This document shows, one piece after another, positions 1 through 6,742 of a stretch of DNA of 40,940 bases. The DNA comes from Porphyromonadaceae bacterium (lineage in GTDB: Bacteria; Bacteroidota; Bacteroidia; Bacteroidales; UBA12481), in NCBI GenBank assembly GCA_007280905.1, contig QYQM01000037.1, positions 1 through 40,940 of the forward strand. Direction: 5' to 3'. Within the stretch, counting starts at the first letter, position 1; every line of letters starts with the position of its first letter. The notes under the pieces were generated by a model. The model did no database searches. It saw only the letters and a program-made list of their open reading frames with translations, and was not told the DNA's origin. A program made the position numbers and the translations under genes.

Positions 1-909
1 AACCTGGGGGCGATGAGTCATGTTAAGGTAAGCTTTGAGAGTCCGGAATATACGGCGGATGCCGATGCCTTAGGAACCCTGCGTGTATTGGAGGCCGTGA
101 GGTTGTTGGGCCTGTCCCGCAAAACACGGATCTACCAGGCTTCTACATCCGAGCTGTATGGATTGGTACAGGAGGTTCCACAGTCGGAGACGACGACGTT
201 CTATCCGCGGTCGCCTTATGGTGTGGCCAAGCTGTACGGTTTCTGGATCATTAAGAATTATCGTGAGGCTTATGGTATGCATGCGTCCAACGGCATCCTG
301 TTCAACCATGAATCCCCGATGCGGGGAGAAACCTTCCTGACCCGGAAGGTAACCCGCGCCATTGCCCGCATCGCCCTGGGTCTGCAGAATACCCTTTGGA
401 TCGGAAACCTCAATGCACAGCGCGACTGGGGCCATGCGAAGGATTATGTGCGCGCCATGTGGATGATGCTTCAGCAGGAACAGCCTGATGATTATGTGAT
501 TGCAACCGGTGTAACAACATCTATCCGCGACTTTGTGCGGATGGCCTTTCAGGAGATCGGGATTTCCATTGAATTTGAGGGAACGGGAGAACGTGAGAGC
601 GGGAGAATCGCAGAGATCGAAAAGAATGTTTTTGCGGAAAAAGTGGGGCCTAAATACCTTGAGAGACTTCAGACAGCCGAAAACCTACAGCACTCCGCTG
701 TTGTTTGCATTGATTCCAGGTACTTCCGTCCCTCCGAAGTGGAGCTCCTGCTCGGCGATGCCACCAAAGCCAAAGAAAAGCTCGGCTGGATACCGGAGTA
801 TTCCCTAAAAGACCTTGTGGCCGAGATGGTTGCCTCAGATATACGATTATTCAAACGTGACGCGTATTTGAAGGAGGGAGGGTTTAAGACGCTGAATTAC
901 TTTGAATAG
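1..909 (+). CDS. gmd: GDP-mannose 4,6-dehydratase, 3' part (5' end outside window)
   Basis: Converts GDP-D-mannose to GDP-4-keto-6-deoxy-D-mannose, the first step to GDP-L-fucose. The frame is open from base 1 and reads [12 protein letters not shown], the family's NLxAxSHV motif, so the N-terminal Rossmann GxxGxxG segment lies upstream and the ATG at 13 is an internal Met. Seen directly: the TSELYG motif around 145-162 and the catalytic YxxxK inside [14 protein letters not shown] around 205-246. The C-terminal [17 protein letters not shown] stretch is the substrate-binding end typical of GMD. The C-terminus appears complete. The Gln usual in LxAQSHV is Met here. fcl follows after an inserted GxxExxY cassette, so the two probably formed one operon before insertion. 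Extended-SDR family assignment is firm. Confidence 0.96.
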   Translation, partial: NLGAMSHVKVSFESPEYTADADALGTLRVLEAVRLLGLSRKTRIYQASTSELYGLVQEVPQSETTTFYPRSPYGVAKLYGFWIIKNYREAYGMHASNGILFNHESPMRGETFLTRKVTRAIARIALGLQNTLWIGNLNAQRDWGHAKDYVRAMWMMLQQEQPDDYVIATGVTTSIRDFVRMAFQEIGISIEFEGTGERESGRIAEIEKNVFAEKVGPKYLERLQTAENLQHSAVVCIDSRYFRPSEVELLLGDATKAKEKLGWIPEYSLKDLVAEMVASDIRLFKRDAYLKEGGFKTLNYFE

Positions 910-917
910 GATTAATC

Positions 918-1393
918 TTCCACAAATTGCCACAAAAGAGAACACAAATTATTTCACAAATTTTAAGAGGGAATGGGTTTGGAATTTATTTATAAAGAGG
1001 AGTGCTACAATATAATAGGTGCAGCGATGGAGGTGCATAAAACGCTAGGAAGAGGATTTTTGGAGCCGGTTTACCAGGAAGCGTTGAAAATTGAATTTGA
1101 GCAGGAAGGAATTCCGTGGGCAGATGAAGTTTTGCTTGATATCATCTACAAGGGACGGTTACTCGATAAGAAATATGTCGCTGATTTTGTCTGTTACGGG
1201 CAAATTATCCTTGAACTAAAGGCAGTTGACAGGCTGACACCTGAACATGTTGCTCAGGTATTAAATTATCTGAAAGCTACCAAAATGAATCTTGGTTTAT
1301 TGATAAACTTTGGTGCTCTCAGTCTCCAGTACAAACGAATTATCTTATAATTTGTGTAATATTTTGTGTTCTTCTTTGTGTCAATTTGTGGAT
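918..1393. repeat. 49-bp inverted repeats framing the GxxExxY gene
   Basis: The left arm is 918-966 and the right arm is 1345-1393. Aligned as inverted repeats they match at 42 of 49 positions by eye, with the shared core words CCACAAATTG, GAACACAAA and CACAAATT. The left arm ends 7 bp before the ATG at 973. The right arm includes the stop codon (1348-1350) of the enclosed gene. The whole unit is about 476 bp and sits between gmd and fcl, genes that are normally adjacent. No target duplication was recognised. Confidence 0.8.
973..1350 (+). CDS. GxxExxY protein (PD-(D/E)xK-like family)
   Basis: A 125-residue protein with the signature [13 protein letters not shown] at about residues 26-38, which gives the GxxExxY family its name. 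The segment [27 protein letters not shown] has the D...ExK arrangement of a PD-(D/E)xK nuclease fold (family PF13366/TIGR04256). Length and both motifs are complete, so the gene looks intact. The cellular role of this family is not established. The gene is enclosed by 49-bp inverted repeats, with its start only 7 bp from the left arm and its stop inside the right arm, which suggests that gene and repeats move or spread as a unit. No catalytic activity is claimed. Confidence 0.93.
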   Translation: MGLEFIYKEECYNIIGAAMEVHKTLGRGFLEPVYQEALKIEFEQEGIPWADEVLLDIIYKGRLLDKKYVADFVCYGQIILELKAVDRLTPEHVAQVLNYLKATKMNLGLLINFGALSLQYKRIIL

Positions 1394-1411
1394 AAAAGAA
1401 ACTGCTAATCT

Positions 1412-2395
1412 ATGGATAATATGAATTTCAATTCGAAGATTTACGTTGCCGGTCACCAGGGACTGGTTGGCTCAGCTATCTGGAAATCCCTTACTACTAA
1501 AGGCTATACCAACCTGATCGGCAGATCTTTTGCCGAGCTTGATCTTCGAAATCAATCAGCCGTTGAAGCTTTTTTTGAAGCCGAAAAGCCCGAATATGTT
1601 ATTCTCGCGGCTGCCAAAGTCGGCGGTATAATGGCCAACAATACCTATCGGGGCGAATTCATTTATGAGAACCTGATGGTTCAGAACAACGTAATACATC
1701 AGGCTTATATTCATGGAGTTAAAAAGCTATTGTTTCTCGGTTCCACCTGTATTTACCCAAAAGAATCCCCTCAACCGATGAAGGAAGAGTACTTGCTCAC
1801 CGGACCGCTCGAGCCCACCAATGAGCCGTATGCCATCGCCAAGATCGCCGGCATCAAGCTGTGCGAAAGCTATAACATCCAATATGGCACTAACTTCATC
1901 AGCGTTATGCCCACCAATCTCTACGGACCCAATGACAACTTCGATCTTGAGAAGTCGCACGTGCTACCCGCCCTGTTGCGCAAGATGCACCAGGCAAAGC
2001 TGCTCCAAAGCAGCAACGTTGAGGTCTGGGGTTCGGGCAAGCCTATGCGGGAGTTCATGTGGAGCGAAGATATGGCAGATGCCTGCATATATTTAATGGA
2101 GAAAAATGATGAGTACGGGCCGGCCTCAATGCCGGCCCGGAAACAGGCAACTTCATTTGTTAATATCGGGACCGGAAAAGAGATCAGCATTAAGGACCTG
2201 GCTCTTCTGATTAAAAAAATCGTAGGATTCCAGGGTGAGCTGGTGTTCAATTCGGACAAGCCCGACGGCCCGATGAGGAAAGTAACGGATGTTACCAGGC
2301 TGCATTTGCTCGGCTGGCACCATTCAGTTGAGCTGGAGGAGGGCATACGGAGGCTATATGATTGGTACCGAAGAAGGTTAGAGGTTAGAGGTTAA
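1412..2395 (+). CDS. fcl: GDP-L-fucose synthase
   Basis: Epimerises and reduces the product of Gmd to GDP-L-fucose with NADPH, for capsule, O-antigen or glycoprotein fucosylation. Seen: the N-terminal nucleotide-binding GHQGLVGSA (about residues 14-22), the catalytic LGSTCIYP, the YAIAK YxxxK pair, and the family motifs NLYGPNDNFD and VNIGTGKEISI. Length 327 is slightly above the usual 310-320. The excess lies at about residues 235-248 (EYGPASMPARKQAT), which is encoded by a perfect 9-bp-stem palindrome at 2116-2139, so it is probably a repeat-derived insertion on a surface loop. An alternative start is the Met at 1421. The gene lies 60 bp after the GxxExxY stop. Confidence 0.97.
   Translation: MDNMNFNSKIYVAGHQGLVGSAIWKSLTTKGYTNLIGRSFAELDLRNQSAVEAFFEAEKPEYVILAAAKVGGIMANNTYRGEFIYENLMVQNNVIHQAYIHGVKKLLFLGSTCIYPKESPQPMKEEYLLTGPLEPTNEPYAIAKIAGIKLCESYNIQYGTNFISVMPTNLYGPNDNFDLEKSHVLPALLRKMHQAKLLQSSNVEVWGSGKPMREFMWSEDMADACIYLMEKNDEYGPASMPARKQATSFVNIGTGKEISIKDLALLIKKIVGFQGELVFNSDKPDGPMRKVTDVTRLHLLGWHHSVELEEGIRRLYDWYRRRLEVRG
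2116..2139. repeat. palindrome embedded in the fcl reading frame
   Basis: CGGGCCGGC (2116-2124) and GCCGGCCCG (2131-2139) form a perfect 9-bp stem with the 6-base loop CTCAAT. It lies in frame inside fcl and encodes part of a GPASMPAR peptide just before the conserved VNIGTG motif. This is a REP-like sequence that would look intergenic elsewhere. Confidence 0.75.
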
Positions 2396-2400
2396 GGGGT

Positions 2401-2503
2401 TCACGCAGAGGGCGCAAAGGTAGACACAGAGGACACAAAGAAATTATTTTATTAATAATTTTCTCTGTGATCTTTGCGTGAAATCTTTGCGCTCTCTGCG
2501 TAA
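2401..2503. repeat. gene-less inverted repeat (ACGCAGAG/GCGCAAAG type)
   Basis: The left arm starts at 2401 with ACGCAGAGGGCGCAAAG. The right arm is the reverse complement of ACGCAGAGAGCGCAAAG ending near 2502. Both arms then continue with CACA(A/G)AG words into AAATTATT near a short AT-rich centre. The unit fills the space between the convergent fcl and barrel-protein genes, where it could also act as a bidirectional transcription stop. Its word content (CACAAAG, CGCAAAG) resembles the arms around the GxxExxY gene, but there is no gene inside. Confidence 0.7.
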
Positions 2504-2510
2504 AAAAAAA

Positions 2511-3239
2511 TTAGCGGACCAAACCCTTGTGATCTAAGAACCAGCTGTCATACATTTGATAATTGATCTTGTATGATATTTCAAAGAACAGATCCTTGCT
2601 GTTCCTTGGTGTTTTGAACCCGTCGAGAAAGTCTGTGGTGGAAAAATGGAATCCACAATCCAGAGTATGGACCACATTACTTTTGGATGGAAACCTTGCA
2701 CCCAGCCCGATTATGACGGTATTCCCCAAGTACCATCTTGTGCGTTTGGGATCGGGAGCCAGGGTGTTCTTAGTATAGTATACAGAGTATGCCAGGCCTC
2801 CTGCTCCGGCAAACCCATAGGGAGAAAATCCGGTCATGCGGTTGGCAAAATAATATTCTCCCAGGAAACTGAGTTCGGCTAAACTTGTGGTAAAGGAATA
2901 GTGACGCCCTTCTTTGGCATATTTTGAACGCTCGTCGCTACCGCTCAAGAGCATCGGGGTAAGCTGCATGCTAAAAGAAAAATTCTTGTTGCGGGCAAAC
3001 CGCACACCGGTCACCAGTGCCATGCGTGTCTGCCATAGGTCGATATCCAGGTTATCAAAGAATACCCGTACACCCAGGATATCCGGATCCTTTCCGCCGA
3101 TATCCCCGAAATAATTAGTGGTTCCCACTCCGCCAATGAATTCAATTTCGTTAAAGAATTTCTTTAAGAACTGACCCTGCACCCGGAAACCAGATGCAAA
3201 CATGAAAAGAATTCCTGCTGCGATAAATTTGAATGACAT
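2511..3239 (-). CDS. outer-membrane beta-barrel protein (DUF6089-like)
   Basis: A 242-residue protein with an N-terminal signal peptide (MSFKFIAAGILFMFASGFRVQGQ, cleavage expected after QG). It then reads FLKKFFNEIEFIGGVGTTNYFGDIGG, a start typical of the Bacteroidota family often named DUF6089. Alternating hydrophobic and polar strands with aromatic girdle residues run to the end, as in an 8-stranded outer-membrane barrel. The function of the family is not known. It is convergent with fcl and lies in the same polysaccharide region, so a role at the cell surface is likely, but a link to capsule export is only inferred. The start at 3239 is supported by the signal peptide. Confidence 0.8.
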   Translation of the reverse strand: MSFKFIAAGILFMFASGFRVQGQFLKKFFNEIEFIGGVGTTNYFGDIGGKDPDILGVRVFFDNLDIDLWQTRMALVTGVRFARNKNFSFSMQLTPMLLSGSDERSKYAKEGRHYSFTTSLAELSFLGEYYFANRMTGFSPYGFAGAGGLAYSVYYTKNTLAPDPKRTRWYLGNTVIIGLGARFPSKSNVVHTLDCGFHFSTTDFLDGFKTPRNSKDLFFEISYKINYQMYDSWFLDHKGLVR

Positions 3240-3280
3240 AAAAAACCGAACTTCCGGCGCGAAGATAATAAAAATCGATT

Positions 3281-3382
3281 ATGGCACAAAAACGCGTATT
3301 CGTTTCCGGTTGCTACGATCTGCTGCACAGCGGACATGTGGCATTCTTTAAAGAGGCTGCATGGACAGTTACCGTGATGTAG
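3281..3382 (+). pseudogene. remnant: N-terminus of a cytidylyl/adenylyltransferase
   Basis: The ATG at 3281 opens MAQKRVFVSGCYDLLHSGHVAFFKEAA, the classic start of the nucleotidyltransferase family. It includes the GxYDLLHxGH nucleotide-binding motif used by RfaE-C, TagD and related enzymes. After 27 residues the similarity stops and the frame ends at a TAG at 3380-3382. The following bases belong to a kinase C-terminus in another frame, so the gene has lost nearly all of its body, probably by deletion near 3355. Such transferases commonly pair with GHMP kinases to make nucleotide-activated sugars, which fits the locus. Confidence 0.8.
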
Positions 3383-3495
3383 CCCTTGCCTGGAAACTGG
3401 CAGGCGGCGGCGGCGGCGGATATCTAGTGCTGGTCGCCGATAAGCCCATCCCTGGGACCATGAAGGTGAAGATACGCAGGCCGGGACTTATGTAA
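3361..3495 (+). pseudogene. remnant: C-terminus of a GHMP-type sugar kinase
   Basis: The frame from 3361 reads MDSYRDVALAWKLAGGGGGG and then YLVLVADKPIPG to a TAA at 3493-3495. The AWKLxGxGGGG segment with following hydrophobic strand resembles motif 3 near the C-terminus of GHMP kinases such as heptose, fucose and galactose kinases. Everything upstream is missing, and it is joined out of frame to the nucleotidyltransferase fragment. A run of GGC triplets at 3403-3420 encodes extra glycines. Kinase subtype cannot be told. From here to 3556 I see only a degenerate AAGACGATAAGA-like tract and no gene. Confidence 0.65.
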
Positions 3496-3556
3496 AGAAG
3501 ACAAGAAGACGATAAGACGATAAGAAAGAAAAGAATGTAAAAAACGTTATCAATTA

Positions 3557-5245
3557 TCAGAAATCGTAATAAAAGTTGCGGAGGGAATTCCGCACACCAA
3601 AGGTAACCCAGAGACTATGCATATCCTGGTTTTCGTTAACCTGATGACGGTCAGTTACTGTAATAAAAATATTCAGAAGTGAGGACGGATTTAGCAGAAA
3701 TGAACCGGTTAAAGATTTATATGTTAATTTAGTAGACAGTCCCTGGCCGATATAATTCCCAAATTTGCTGACGTACGAGTCATAAGAAAGGAAGACATCC
3801 TGGCCGTAATTCAAACCATCAAAGTTAGCACCGAATTTAGTCCAACTGTACCGGCCTTCCAGCAGGAACCGGCCCCAATTAAGCCTTGCGAAGCTCACCC
3901 ACTCATAAAAATTCGCTCCCAGCGGATGTGCCAGCGGCTGCCCCATATGCCCGTAATTCTGCTTCGACGTCCAATGCGAATAGGTGTATGGACGAGCGAA
4001 ATTGAACTCGGACTGCAAGAAAATTCCCCGCTCCTGAAGAGTTCCTGATTCGTGAAGCGTGAAGCGTGACGCGTCACGAATTGCTATAAAAGTCTTCGCA
4101 CCGATCTGCCCCCCAAATTTATTTCCCCAAAATCCTTTGTGTGCTTTCAACTGGCTTATATCGAACTCATCAATGAGAAACTGTCCGTAAAGTATCGTAT
4201 ATTGAGGTAACCGGTAGCTAAGGTTAACTCCAACCAAGGCATTATCGGGCGATCCCAGTGTCCATTCCACCGGGCGCAGAAAAATCACTGGATTCAGATA
4301 ATTTATTTCGAACCCCCGCGTGTGGAGGCTATCGCGTCCCTGCCATATGATCGCGTCAAAAAACGAGACTTCGAAGCGGTTTGTCAGGGAGTAGGACAGG
4401 TAATGGAACGCACCGTATTTTTTTTGATAAGCCCCAAAAGGCCCGTCATGATACTTATTGTCCTGGAATTCAGCCCAAAGGTTGGTATAGTGGATGCGCC
4501 AGAACTTCGTATCAATCCTGAAATAGGGATAGTTTCTGGAATTGTCCGAGAGCAGCATCGACCGGTATCCGTTCCCAAAGAAATTTTTACCGGTACCGAG
4601 CTCAAAGGTGAAAAACCTTTTCGCCGTATACCGGGTCCATGCGGTGGCATAACTATGGTCCCAGATACCATTCGGCAGCAGAATAAATCCTTGTCCGGGT
4701 ATTCCGCCCGACATTGCCGCCAGAGAATCGATGTAATGCGGAAAACGGCCCTGCGACTCATAATAACTGGTATAAAACTCGAAAGAGGGGACAAAAGGGC
4801 CTACCGAATCCCTTACCCCCTTAACGCCCTTAACGTTCTTATCGCCCTTTCCTCCCTCTCCCAGCTCAAGCCTGCCATAAGCCTGAACCCCCCTGGTATT
4901 CACCCATGTATTTTGGCCGGCCACGGTTTCTCTGCCGGGTTCCGCATCGAACAGCGGATCGGCGGTTATCAGGTATCCGGGGCGGTTGATAATCACAAGG
5001 TTCTCTTGAAATACCTTGTCGTAGAGGCGGTTATACCATTTTTTTTTGGGCTGAATGGGTCGAAAGGGTTGAATGTGCTGGGTGAACGGATACAGATTCC
5101 GCAACGATTCATGATTTAAGGAGTCGGCTGCCATACGGGCAGGCACAAAGGCCGTCCCATACATATATTCAAAGTGCCTCAAATCCTGCCCGAAAATAAG
5201 GTCCGATAATGCCAGCAGCAATAGCAGGACAATATTTTTTTTCAT
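3557..5245 (-). CDS. capsule assembly Wzi / RemB-like outer-membrane protein
   Basis: A 562-residue exported protein. Residues 1-20 (MKKNIVLLLLLALSDLIFGQ) are a signal peptide. The body matches the capsule assembly protein Wzi family (PF14052), which in Bacteroidota includes the gliding-related RemB. Typical pieces are TFELGTGKNFFGNGYRSMLLSDN, WAEFQDNKYHDGPFGAYQKKY, FFDAIIWQGRD and INYLNPVIFLRPVEWTLG. The family forms an 18-strand barrel that holds capsule at the surface in Escherichia coli. Two stretches look like repeat DNA translated in frame: EGGKGDKNVKGVKGVRDS (bases 4804-4856) and RDASRFTLHES (bases 4048-4081). The neighbouring WecA-like and dehydrogenase genes support a capsule role. 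Confidence 0.88.
   Translation of the reverse strand: MKKNIVLLLLLALSDLIFGQDLRHFEYMYGTAFVPARMAADSLNHESLRNLYPFTQHIQPFRPIQPKKKWYNRLYDKVFQENLVIINRPGYLITADPLFDAEPGRETVAGQNTWVNTRGVQAYGRLELGEGGKGDKNVKGVKGVRDSVGPFVPSFEFYTSYYESQGRFPHYIDSLAAMSGGIPGQGFILLPNGIWDHSYATAWTRYTAKRFFTFELGTGKNFFGNGYRSMLLSDNSRNYPYFRIDTKFWRIHYTNLWAEFQDNKYHDGPFGAYQKKYGAFHYLSYSLTNRFEVSFFDAIIWQGRDSLHTRGFEINYLNPVIFLRPVEWTLGSPDNALVGVNLSYRLPQYTILYGQFLIDEFDISQLKAHKGFWGNKFGGQIGAKTFIAIRDASRFTLHESGTLQERGIFLQSEFNFARPYTYSHWTSKQNYGHMGQPLAHPLGANFYEWVSFARLNWGRFLLEGRYSWTKFGANFDGLNYGQDVFLSYDSYVSKFGNYIGQGLSTKLTYKSLTGSFLLNPSSLLNIFITVTDRHQVNENQDMHSLWVTFGVRNSLRNFYYDF
4048..4081. repeat. 7-bp tandem/palindromic repeat inside wzi
   Basis: Four successive 7-base units CGTGAAG, CGTGAAG, CGTGACG, CGTCACG run from 4051 to 4078. 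They include the perfect 12-bp palindrome GTGACGCGTCAC (4066-4077) and are bounded by ATTCGTGA / TCACGAAT. The segment is translated in frame on the minus strand within the Wzi-like protein. Confidence 0.7.
4804..4856. repeat. short degenerate tandem repeat inside wzi
   Basis: On the plus strand the words CCCTTACCCCC, TTAACGCCC, TTAACGTTC and TTATCGCCC follow one another at 9-11 base steps. On the minus strand they encode the low-complexity KGDKNVKGVKGVRD segment, which the rest of the Wzi family would not be expected to have. Confidence 0.55.
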
Positions 5246-5456
5246 GATGCGTTTTTCCTTTAATTAAGATAAAGATATAAACTTCTCCGTTATCCCGCTC
5301 CCAGTAAGATATTTCACTCATAATCCGCTAAATTGAAATGCATTACCGTGGCCTCGACCATTTCTTAATAAAAATTTCACAAAAAATTAGGCTAAACCCA
5401 TGGGTTTCTTAAATTAAGTTTTCATAAATTTGATATCCCTGAATCTTTTCAAACTG

Positions 5457-6584
5457 ATGTTACTGCCAATCGAAATGAGAATGGTACTTGGATTACTCAC
5501 GGGACTCGTGGTTTCCTTCGTGGCCATTCCACCTATCGTGAGGGTGGCAACTGCGAAAAAGCTGATGTCGGTTCCCAATGGGCGGACGAGTCACAACGGA
5601 CTCGTACCCTCTCTGGGAGGAGTAGCGATTTTTGCAGCGGTGGTAATGGGTACGTCCTTGTTCATTGACAGCAGTGGTTTTGAAGAGTTTCGTTACATCC
5701 TTGCAGCCATGATGATCGTTTTTTTCATCGGACTGAAGGACGACCTGGTCAACCTTGGCTGGACCAAGAAACTGTCGGCGGAAATATTTGCTGCCCTGCT
5801 TGTGGTGGTCATGGCCAATGTGCGCATCGGAACTTTCCATGGTATGCTTGGGGTAGGAACCTTACCATACTGGTTCAGCATCGTTTTTTCCACATTTGTT
5901 TTTGTTGCTCTGATAAACTGCTTTAACCTGCTCGACGGGATCGATGGTCTGGCCAGCGGTATGGGGATCGTGATTTCCATGATATTCGGATTCTGGCTAT
6001 TCATGCTCGGATTTTTGAACTTCGCGATACTCTCTTTTGTCCTGGCAGGCGGACTGATCTCATTTTATGGATTCAATGTATTCGGTAAAAATAATAAACT
6101 ATTTATGGGAGACACCGGGTCTCTTCTCCTGGGATTCCTGTTTGCTGTCCTCGCCATTAAAATACTTTGCTGCGAAATACAACCTGAGGATAAGCTTTTC
6201 ATGAGATCATTGCCAACCGTTGTAATGGGCGCAATGATCATCCCGATCATGGACACCATGCGTGTTTTTAGCGGGCGCATCCTAAGAGGCAAATCACCCT
6301 TTTCCGCGGATAAAACCCACCTTCATCATATCTTTCTTAACCTTGGATTTTCTCACTGGCAGGCTTCCTCCATCATTATCGTGATGAATATTATTTTATT
6401 TTGCCTGACCTTGATTATGCGGAACATGAACGCTATTGTCTCGACCTTGATCCTGTTTTCATTAGCATTGATTATCAGTTGGATACCCTGCTTGATGGTC
6501 CGCAACCGGACCCCGAAAGTTGAAGGCCATGTTGAAGACCAATTAAGAGTTTTGAATTTTGAAATTACAGATTCAAGTAATTGA
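5457..6584 (+). CDS. WecA/MraY-family polyprenyl-phosphate GlcNAc-1-phosphate transferase
   Basis: An integral membrane enzyme that transfers a HexNAc-1-phosphate from its UDP-sugar onto undecaprenyl phosphate, starting synthesis of a lipid-linked glycan. Seen: about ten hydrophobic segments, DDLVNLGW (the DDxxD-like Mg site), the family core FNLLDGIDGLASG, FMGDTGSLLLGF, and the cytoplasmic histidine motif KTHLHHIF. About 375 residues is normal. The frame is open to a TTG at 5430, but the ATG at 5457 (MLLPIEMRM) is the better start, with 5475 also possible. It converges with the dehydrogenase gene. Acceptor sugar specificity (GlcNAc or another HexNAc) cannot be read from sequence. Confidence 0.92.
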   Translation: MLLPIEMRMVLGLLTGLVVSFVAIPPIVRVATAKKLMSVPNGRTSHNGLVPSLGGVAIFAAVVMGTSLFIDSSGFEEFRYILAAMMIVFFIGLKDDLVNLGWTKKLSAEIFAALLVVVMANVRIGTFHGMLGVGTLPYWFSIVFSTFVFVALINCFNLLDGIDGLASGMGIVISMIFGFWLFMLGFLNFAILSFVLAGGLISFYGFNVFGKNNKLFMGDTGSLLLGFLFAVLAIKILCCEIQPEDKLFMRSLPTVVMGAMIIPIMDTMRVFSGRILRGKSPFSADKTHLHHIFLNLGFSHWQASSIIIVMNIILFCLTLIMRNMNAIVSTLILFSLALIISWIPCLMVRNRTPKVEGHVEDQLRVLNFEITDSSN

Positions 6585-6681
6585 TTTTGTGCCAATTAAG
6601 TGGATAAGTACTTGGATCTTGTACCTCAAAACTCAAAACTCTAATTTCGAATCTCTAAATTCAGATTTCAACATTTGTCAT

Positions 6682-6727
6682 CCCGGCGAAGGCCGGGACC
6701 CCGTGACGCTACTCCGGGGCCCTTTAT
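6682..6727. terminator. two hairpins between convergent genes
   Basis: CCCGGC (6682-6687) pairs with GCCGGG (6692-6697) over the loop GAAG. Then ACCCCG at 6698 can pair with CGGGG near 6715, followed by CCCTTTATTCTCC. The position between the ends of the WecA-like gene (6584) and the leftward dehydrogenase (6743) suits a bidirectional terminator. The first hairpin also resembles a dispersed REP-like CATCCCGGC palindrome. Confidence 0.5.
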
Positions 6728-6742
6728 TCTCCTTAAAAAATC

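Noticed and set aside
4322-5119. 265-codon open frame on the plus strand opposite the Wzi-like gene
   Set aside because: It is the complement of a gene with clear Wzi motifs and a signal peptide. The plus-strand translation shows no family motif.
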